A model generated the notes under the pieces. That model did no database searches, was not told the origin of the DNA, and saw nothing but the letters and a program-made list of their open reading frames with translations. The translations under genes and the position numbers were made by a program. From Glycomyces paridis (GTDB taxonomy: Bacteria > Actinomycetota > Actinomycetes > Mycobacteriales > Micromonosporaceae), in NCBI RefSeq assembly GCF_004912155.1, contig NZ_STGX01000010.1, positions 162,517 to 226,516 of the forward strand: a stretch of 64,000 bases of DNA. The letters are read 5' to 3'. Of this stretch, positions 59,083 through 64,000 are shown piece by piece (position 1 is the stretch's first letter; each line of letters begins with the position of its first letter).

Positions 59083-60866
59083 CCCCCGCCACCCGACCGA
59101 GACCCGCCCCACACCGCTCCCCGGCGGCGCCTCCACGCCCCTGTGCTAACCTTGTCGCCGCAAGGGGCTTTGGCGCAGTTGGTAGCGCGTTTCGTTCGCA
59201 ATGAAAAGGTCAGGGGTTCGAATCCCCTAAGCTCCACCAATAGGTCGTTATCCGCACAGACGGCCTTTGAAGACCTGGCAGACGCCAGCGGGTGATTCAC
59301 CCGCTGGCGTTTTTCGTATGCGCCCAGCAGCGGCGCGATCGGATGTTTGACCCGGTCGCGCTCGATCACGGGAGCATCAGTGTACTCGTCCGCATTGATA
59401 TAGAGCTGATCGAAGCACGCCCGACTCAAACGGCGCTGGCCGTGGTCGTCGAGGCGACGGAACAGGCCGCGGGGGTCGGCGAGGAGTTCGAGGACTTCGG
59501 AGAGCGCATCGCCTGCTTTCGTGACCATGTCCTGTTCCTTGTCTTCGAGGCGTTCGGCGATGGTGTCGATCTGGTCGCCGAAATCCCGCATCTTGGCGTT
59601 GAGCAGGTCAATCGGCCAGTCCGGGTGCCCGACCAGGTCGAGGAACTGGCGTTGCTGCTCCTGCAACCGGGCGTGCTCGAGTTTCAGTCGGCGGCGGAGG
59701 CTCCGGTCGGTCTGCTGGCGTTCACTTGCAGAGGAGTTCAGCGATCCGCGAATGGCCTGGCTGACCGATTCGGGAAGGCGCAGCGTCGCGAAGTGGTCCT
59801 CAACGCACGACTGGACCAGGACGACGGGGATACGCGGAAGGTCGCAGGAGTGGTCGCGCAGCCCGAGGCAGAGGAAGTAGAAATACAGATTGCCTCGGGC
59901 GCCCTTGCTTCGGTCGAGGTAGAGCTTCGCGCCGCATCGTGCGCACGAGAGCAGGCCTTTGAGCGGGTGGCTGTGGACCCGCTCGCGGGTACCGCCACCG
60001 CGTTGGGTGTCGAGGACCTTCTGCACCCGCGCGAACAGGTCCGGGTCGATCAGGGCCTCGTGTCGCCCTGGGTATTCCTGCCCCTTGTGGACGACGTATC
60101 CGAGGTAGTACCGGTCGCGCAGCAGCTGGCCGATCTTGTGGATCGAGATGGGCCTGCCGGTCGGGTACTTCTTGGTCGGGCGGGTCCGCAGCCCCGCCTC
60201 GGTGACCGCTTCCCGCAGTTCAGGGAACGAGTACTTACCGGTGGCGTAGAGGGTGAACATCGACTGGACGTACGGGGCCCGTTCATGGTCGACGGCAACG
60301 GTGTTGATGCTGCGGCCCTCGACCTCCTCAGTGATGTTGCGGTAGCCGAGCTTCGCGCGGCCCGGAGTCCCGCCGTTCTTCGCCTTGGCCTCCATCTTGA
60401 AGGCGATGTCGGCACCTGACGCCTTCGACTGATACTCGTTGACCGCGTCGAGGATGGTCCCGATCATGTCGCCCATGTCCGAGTCATCGGTGTAGTCCCG
60501 AACGGAGACCAGGGTGATGCCGAGCTCTTTGAGTTCGCGGCGAGTGAGCAGTGCATCAGTCGCGTTGCGGTGCATGCGGGAACGGGCGTACACGATGATG
60601 TAGTCGACATCCTTCTGGTTGCGGATGCGCGCCATCATCTTCTGGAACTCGGGCCGGTTCTTGATCTCCAGGGCGGAGCGGCCGGGGTCGACGTACTCGT
60701 CGACGATCTCCGCGCCCAGCTCCGCGGCCTTGCGCTGGCAGGCTTTGCGCTGGGCGGGGATCGAATTGCCCTCGGGGTCGTAGTCGGTGTCGACCTGGCC
60801 CTGGCTGGAGACTCGCAGATATATCAGCGCGCGCTTGCCTGATGCGAGTTCGGGGATCTGGTTCAT
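59016..60866 (-). CDS. Large serine recombinase (site-specific integrase)
   Basis: 616 residues. Resolvase domain (about 12-160) with catalytic Ser20 in YLRVS and YARSRMHRN, a recombinase domain (about 185-290), a zinc ribbon (CARCGAKLYLDRS then LCLGLRDHSC) and a coiled coil (about 380-470). From about residue 535 the frame enters the tRNA-Ala gene in antisense (LVELRGFEPLTFSLRT) and runs to a stop within pmt. The C-terminus is therefore encoded by host DNA and must differ in the excised element. ATG at 60866 overlaps the upstream stop (TGATG). Confidence 0.92.
   Translation of the reverse strand: MNQIPELASGKRALIYLRVSSQGQVDTDYDPEGNSIPAQRKACQRKAAELGAEIVDEYVDPGRSALEIKNRPEFQKMMARIRNQKDVDYIIVYARSRMHRNATDALLTRRELKELGITLVSVRDYTDDSDMGDMIGTILDAVNEYQSKASGADIAFKMEAKAKNGGTPGRAKLGYRNITEEVEGRSINTVAVDHERAPYVQSMFTLYATGKYSFPELREAVTEAGLRTRPTKKYPTGRPISIHKIGQLLRDRYYLGYVVHKGQEYPGRHEALIDPDLFARVQKVLDTQRGGGTRERVHSHPLKGLLSCARCGAKLYLDRSKGARGNLYFYFLCLGLRDHSCDLPRIPVVLVQSCVEDHFATLRLPESVSQAIRGSLNSSASERQQTDRSLRRRLKLEHARLQEQQRQFLDLVGHPDWPIDLLNAKMRDFGDQIDTIAERLEDKEQDMVTKAGDALSEVLELLADPRGLFRRLDDHGQRRLSRACFDQLYINADEYTDAPVIERDRVKHPIAPLLGAYEKRQRVNHPLASARSSKAVCADNDLLVELRGFEPLTFSLRTKRATNCAKAPCGDKVSTGAWRRRRGAVWGGSRSGGGGQIQDLSHMRACHSSRGRASPV
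59164..59239 (+). tRNA. tRNA-Ala (CGC), target of element integration
   Basis: Acceptor GGGGCTT/AAGCTCC includes the G3-U70 pair that identifies tRNA-Ala. Anticodon stem TTTCG/TGAAA, loop TTCGCAA giving CGC, T arm GGGG-TTCGAAT-CCCC, and encoded CCA. Its 3' half lies antisense within the recombinase coding frame, so it is the likely att site. Confidence 0.95.
59282..59314 (+). terminator. Terminator of tRNA-Ala inside the element
   Basis: Perfect 13-bp arms ACGCCAGCGGGTG / CACCCGCTGGCGT, loop ATT, followed by TTTT on the plus strand only. It terminates the tRNA transcript about 45 bases downstream and is embedded in the opposite-strand recombinase gene. Confidence 0.9.
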
Positions 60867-61324
60867 CAGCGCTCAGTCCCTTCCACACTGTGGCGGCTGA
60901 GATAGCGGACGATCGACTCTCGCATCTCGGCGACCAGGTCATCGTGGCCCTTGTCAGGGTTGGGTCCGGTGACGGTGTAGAGGCGAGCGCCCCGCTCGCA
61001 CACCGCATCGCGGAAGCGCTGGAACCCGATCAGGTTGCGGCTCAAACGGGAATCGTCGTAGACGACGACGGCCGCGATCGCGTCCTCAACGAGGGATTCC
61101 AGCATGCGTTGGAAGCCTGGTGGCCGGTAATCCAATCCGACTGACCTGCCGAGGTCGGTGAACTCCGCGAAGGGTTCCAGGCCGTGTTCGCGTGCGAAGC
61201 GGCGGCAAGCCTCCTCCTGCCTGGCTATGGATCGGCCGTCGGGGTCCTTCGCGGCGCGGAAGTACAGGACCGCCCGCACGGGCGACTTCGGCGATTCCGG
61301 GACGGCATTGACGTTGGTGCTCAT
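60866..61324 (-). CDS. Serine-recombinase-like protein lacking the catalytic serine
   Basis: 152 residues, only the resolvase N-terminal domain: AVLYFRAAKDPDGRSIARQEEACRRFAREHGL, IAAVVVYDDSRLSRN. The catalytic position (Ser in YLRVS of the neighbour) is Ala25 in YFRAA, while the Arg cluster SRLSRN is kept. No zinc ribbon or coiled coil. It cannot cut DNA by the normal mechanism. It might form hetero-oligomers with the active recombinase or control direction. Coupled both upstream (ATGA) and downstream (TGATG). Confidence 0.85.
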   Translation of the reverse strand: MSTNVNAVPESPKSPVRAVLYFRAAKDPDGRSIARQEEACRRFAREHGLEPFAEFTDLGRSVGLDYRPPGFQRMLESLVEDAIAAVVVYDDSRLSRNLIGFQRFRDAVCERGARLYTVTGPNPDKGHDDLVAEMRESIVRYLSRHSVEGTER

Positions 61325-61506
61325 GGCTCTTCAGCCTCTTCCTGGTCGACGTGATCGTGCTTCGGTTTCGGGAGCGCTGCGGCGTCGTGGCTGTCGCCGT
61401 CTGCCGTGGCAGCGGCCAGGTCCAGCAGGATCTGTGCGATCTGGTGCGGATCGATCTGGTCCCGCTGGCGTCCGGTCACCCGGATCGACAGGTTCCGTCT
61501 AGCCAT
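61321..61506 (-). CDS. Small element protein, unknown function
   Basis: 61 residues: ARRNLSIRVTGRQRDQIDPHQIAQILLDLAAATADGD followed by an acidic, His-rich tail. No recognised domain. The length and an N-terminal basic segment would suit a DNA-binding accessory factor, but there is no clear helix-turn-helix. It is first in the coupled trio ending with the recombinase. A gap of 175 bases (61507-61681) with no gene separates it from the methyltransferase. Confidence 0.65.
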   Translation of the reverse strand: MARRNLSIRVTGRQRDQIDPHQIAQILLDLAAATADGDSHDAAALPKPKHDHVDQEEAEEP

Positions 61507-61681
61507 CACCAAACCGCCTGTGACCTGCAGAAACAATGCCGCAGTTGCCCCCTGGCGTGGACCGTAGCTCGACCTCGAAGGCGTTGCGAGCCTTGGCAAT
61601 AGGGGCTTTCTGACGCTCGTTGCGACCTCGGAGGGCCGGCCCGTCCGGCCCCCTGTGCCGGGTCCGGCGCTGGTGTCCGGT

Positions 61682-62551
61682 TCATCGGGCACCGTCCTTG
61701 GCCAGAACGAGCACGTCCTCATGGCTTCGCAGCAGCGCGGGGCGTCCCCGTTCGATCGCCACACGGGCGTTGTGGAGCCCGAAGAACGAGTGGATCGGCC
61801 GCAACCGCTGCTCCTCTGGCCTCCATTCGGCAAGTAGCGCGGCGCAGCGCACTTCCAGTCGGAACCCGATGTCCTCGCACAGCTCCAACAACAGCAGTGG
61901 GAAGTCCACCAACGTGCCCCGGTCGGTGAACGGGCGGCAGGTCACGACCATCCTCGCGCCCGGGGCGAGCACCGCGTAGCAGTCGGCGAAGATCTCGCCG
62001 ATGCCGGTGAGGAGTTCGTCCATGGGTTTGCGTGCCAGTTGCGACGCCCGCACTCGGCCGGTGCTGTACTCGTATCCGGTCTTGCGGACCTTCCCGCCGG
62101 TCTCCCGCTTCGTCCATGCCCGCCCGTGCGTGGCTTTCCCGTAGGGCGGGGAGGTGACGATGAGATCGACCTGGCCGTGGAGCCGCCTCGGCAGGAGCCG
62201 CGTGAGGTGCCGGGCGTCGCCGCGCATCACGCTCGCCTTCGCGCTCGGCCTGCGCTGGCGGGCGAGGTGCAGGTTCGCGGCACAGGCGGCGACCCAGTCG
62301 GGTTCGATGTCGGCGCCCCAGGCGGCGCGGCCGAGGTCGACGGCTTCGACCAGGACCGTCCCGATCCCGGCCATCGGGTCGATGACCAGGTCACCGGGTC
62401 GAGAGAACGCGGCGATCGCGTGGCGGGCCGTCGACGGCCACATCTTCGCCGGATGCGGCGCGGAGACCGAGGCATACCGGTCGCCGCGCTGGACGCGCGG
62501 GATCGCCTGGCCGCTCGCCCACAGATCCGAGATGAACCGTTCGCTGTTCAC
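61682..62551 (-). CDS. Site-specific DNA methyltransferase (N4/N6 class)
   Basis: 289 residues. Motif I VIDPMAGIGT (from Asp58) binds AdoMet, an acidic residue in WGADIEP ends the second strand, and motif IV VTSPPYG (133-138) is the amino-methyltransferase catalytic loop; TSPPY is common in N4-cytosine enzymes. The order of motif I before IV is not circularly permuted relative to gamma-type. No restriction enzyme gene is next to it. The GTG start overlaps the upstream gene's stop, so it is coupled to the unknown protein. Confidence 0.85.
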   Translation of the reverse strand: MNSERFISDLWASGQAIPRVQRGDRYASVSAPHPAKMWPSTARHAIAAFSRPGDLVIDPMAGIGTVLVEAVDLGRAAWGADIEPDWVAACAANLHLARQRRPSAKASVMRGDARHLTRLLPRRLHGQVDLIVTSPPYGKATHGRAWTKRETGGKVRKTGYEYSTGRVRASQLARKPMDELLTGIGEIFADCYAVLAPGARMVVTCRPFTDRGTLVDFPLLLLELCEDIGFRLEVRCAALLAEWRPEEQRLRPIHSFFGLHNARVAIERGRPALLRSHEDVLVLAKDGAR

Positions 62552-63186
62552 AGGCCGCTCCGGGGGTATTTCGCCCACAAGCCAACGTGGCGCACGACGC
62601 GGCCGTGGACGCCGGGGCCGTTCTGCTCCAGCGACTCGGCGGAGACCACCGCCCGGTCGAAGGAGCTGACCCGCGCGGTGACGATGTGGCCGGCGTAGCT
62701 CAGCTCGGCCGCGTCGCACGCGACCCGGGCCTTGAGGGTGGGCCGGTCGTCGTCCCAGATCACCGCGAGCAACCCGAACGGCCGCACCGTCGCGGCGACG
62801 GCGGCCCAAGTGGTGGTGTCGCGGTCGGGATCGTCGGCGCAGATGGTGAGCGCTGCCCTGCTCTCCCATGCGCGTAGCAGTGTCGGCAGCGTGCGCTTCT
62901 CGGCCGGTTCGATCCACCCCATCGGTGCGATCTCGCCGAGCGCCTGCAGTTTGGCGTGCTCGGTCTCGGCGGCTGTGGCATCGCAGAAGCTCACCGGCGT
63001 CCGCCGCCCTGCGAGTACGCGGTTGGCTCCGGGCAGATCGACAAGGGCGACCTGTTCGAACTCGACGGCGAACTGGGCTGCCAGGCGTTCGACCAGGTTC
63101 TCGTCATCCCAGATCGACCACACGCTCAGCGGCACGTCCACCCGGCCACCGCCGGGCTTCTGGGTGTTCTCGTTGATGAATTGCAT
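62548..63186 (-). CDS. Unknown protein coupled to the methyltransferase
   Basis: 212 residues, soluble. No family recognised. It has two alpha/beta-like halves: VPLSVWSIWDDENLVERLAAQF ... FEQVALVDLPGANRVLAG and TLPTLLRAWESRAALTICADDPDRDTTTWAAVAATVRPFGLLAVIW. The pattern of strands ending with acidic residues resembles a Rossmann-like fold, perhaps a degenerate methyltransferase or helper. ATG at 63186 lies beside the GTGACA operator array. Confidence 0.65.
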   Translation of the reverse strand: MQFINENTQKPGGGRVDVPLSVWSIWDDENLVERLAAQFAVEFEQVALVDLPGANRVLAGRRTPVSFCDATAAETEHAKLQALGEIAPMGWIEPAEKRTLPTLLRAWESRAALTICADDPDRDTTTWAAVAATVRPFGLLAVIWDDDRPTLKARVACDAAELSYAGHIVTARVSSFDRAVVSAESLEQNGPGVHGRVVRHVGLWAKYPRSGL

Positions 63187-63238
63187 GTCAGGCGTCTCGC
63201 GCCGTCCAACTGGACCAAGGTGACCGGAAACCACCGCT

Positions 63239-63283
63239 TGTGACAGGTGGTGACAGCGGCCGTGACACCTGCGAGCTGTCACA
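63239..63283. promoter_or_regulatory. GTGACA operator array
   Basis: GTGACA occurs at 63240, 63250 and 63262 (10- and 12-bp steps, about one helical turn) and inverted as TGTCAC at 63277. The outer TGTGACAG / CTGTCACA form a large palindrome. It lies between the divergent unknown-protein and A24 peptidase genes and is a likely repressor site for the element. Confidence 0.65.
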
Positions 63284-63352
63284 GCAACCTCGATAACGGC
63301 GGTGACGAGCGAATCGTCCCTGGCTGACTCGTTCGAGCTTTACATTGGGCGA

Positions 63353-64000
63353 GTGTTCGCCATCCTCGCTGCCGCCGTCATCGGGAGCGTTCTCGGAGCG
63401 TCGCTCGCGCTGGCGGCGTTCTGGATGGAGGCCTCCGACGAGTTCGGGGATTGGCGGACCCGCAGCCGCGGGTTCAAGGCTGCAGCGGTCGTATCCGTGG
63501 CGGTGCTCGCCGCGATCAGCGCGGAGCTCGCCCTGTGGCTGGCACCGGGATGGCAGGTCGGCATCGGCCTTGCCGCGTTCGCCGCCGCAGGCCCGGGCAT
63601 GTCCGTCATCGACGTGGCCTCACGACGGCTGCCGTTCACCGCCTCGAGCACCGTCGCGTTGGCCGCGGGTGTCGGCTTGGTGTTCACACCCGAGTTGCTG
63701 TGGCGCGGGTTGCTTGCCGGGGCGGTGACGGCCGTGGTCATGGTCATGCTGTCGCTGGCCTCGAAGGGTAGGGCCGGGGGCGGGGACGTGGTGTTCGCGG
63801 CGGTGGCGGCGTTGACGCTGGCGTGGGCGGGATGGATGGCGGTCGTGCTCGCCGTCGCCTCGGGCATGGTGTTGACGGGCCTGGCCGGGCTCGCGCTGCG
63901 GTGGGCCGGGCGCGGCGAGGCTCTCGCGCCGTTCGGTCCGTTCCTGCTGGCAGTGATTATTACGGTCTGGAGTGGTTCTGGCCCATATCTCGTGACGGTC
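63353..64000 (+). CDS. A24 family prepilin-type peptidase, partial
   Basis: 216 residues, open at the window edge. About six hydrophobic segments. Two Asp motifs of A24 aspartic peptidases are seen: MSVIDVASRRLPF (first Asp with RRLP) and KGRAGGGDVVF (second, GxGD-like). Typical substrates are type IV pilin-like proteins; in integrative elements the gene is common but its role unclear. Start GTG at 63353 is the first in-frame start after the operator array. Confidence 0.8.
   Translation, partial: MFAILAAAVIGSVLGASLALAAFWMEASDEFGDWRTRSRGFKAAAVVSVAVLAAISAELALWLAPGWQVGIGLAAFAAAGPGMSVIDVASRRLPFTASSTVALAAGVGLVFTPELLWRGLLAGAVTAVVMVMLSLASKGRAGGGDVVFAAVAALTLAWAGWMAVVLAVASGMVLTGLAGLALRWAGRGEALAPFGPFLLAVIITVWSGSGPYLVTV

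Larger units (their letters stand above)
59240..64000. mobile_element. Integrated element at tRNA-Ala, right end outside window
   Basis: From the tRNA-Ala end to at least the window edge: a large serine recombinase, a recombinase-like partner, a 61-residue protein, a DNA methyltransferase with a partner, an operator array and an A24 peptidase gene. The recombinase faces the tRNA. These genes are absent from the conserved metG-pmt neighbourhood. The content resembles actinomycete integrative elements, but no transfer or replication gene is in view, so the class is uncertain. Confidence 0.75.

Overview
The window is about 70% G+C or more, with strongly G/C-biased third codon positions, many GTG starts and many ATGA/GTGA start-stop overlaps. 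Actinobacterial signatures are clear: tRNA-Thr/tRNA-Met/rpmG/hadA/hadB order, MarP, mycosin-like and Pmt proteins, a GlxR-type Crp, an IdeR/DtxR iron box and a Nur-like nickel box. I read it as chromosomal DNA of a filamentous or soil actinomycete (Glycomyces/Stackebrandtia-like or a relative). The genus cannot be fixed from sequence alone.

Layout. 1-7.9 kb: the 5' end of an M23 peptidase gene, an iron-regulated haem oxygenase fusion, a tiny secreted peptide, a membrane GGDEF-EAL protein, two tRNAs, rpmG-hadA-hadB, a convergent 3-hydroxyacyl-CoA dehydrogenase whose frame has no normal stop, and a cobalamin adenosyltransferase. 8-12.8 kb: a complete YtfQ/R/T-YjfF sugar importer. 12.8-15.6 kb: an ABC exporter with its own XRE regulator, then a YefM-YoeB module. 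15.6-21.9 kb: DUF2550-atpC (atpC detached from the other ATP synthase genes), crp, marP, nudix, tlpA, nth and a membrane-anchored subtilase. 22-25 kb: a double-SseB protein and a small partner. 25-28.4 kb: a LacI-type-regulated three-gene sugar catabolic operon. 28.4-31.8 kb: a MazF module, a class F sortase with a surface protein, and an isolated nuoI-nuoJ pair. 31.9-43.9 kb: DUF885, CHAD, AA10 LPMO, two peroxiredoxins, rdgB-rph, tRNA-Leu, EamA/MocR and a two-component system. 44-46.7 kb: a CbiMNQO-type ECF transporter under a Nur-like box, probably for nickel. 46.7-59.1 kb: DsbA-like, CopC-CopD, TatD, a VapC module, MetG, a class A PBP and Pmt. 59.2 kb to the end: tRNA-Ala(CGC) carrying an integrated element with a large serine recombinase, a recombinase-like protein lacking the catalytic serine, a DNA methyltransferase with an unknown partner, a GTGACA operator array and the start of an A24 peptidase gene.

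Themes. Metal control (IdeR box on haem oxygenase, Nur-like box on the ECF transporter, CopCD), carbohydrate use (YtfQRT-YjfF, Gfo/Idh-DUF993-isomerase, LPMO-CBM2), envelope work (PBP, Pmt, sortase, MarP, mycosin-like protease, M23) and three toxin-antitoxin modules. The most unusual parts are the integrated element, whose recombinase frame runs antisense through the tRNA and into pmt and which is coupled to a catalytically dead paralogue, the VSGEIN-repeat secreted peptide beside a c-di-GMP protein, and the stop-less dehydrogenase frame that crosses a terminator and DnaA-box-like sites.
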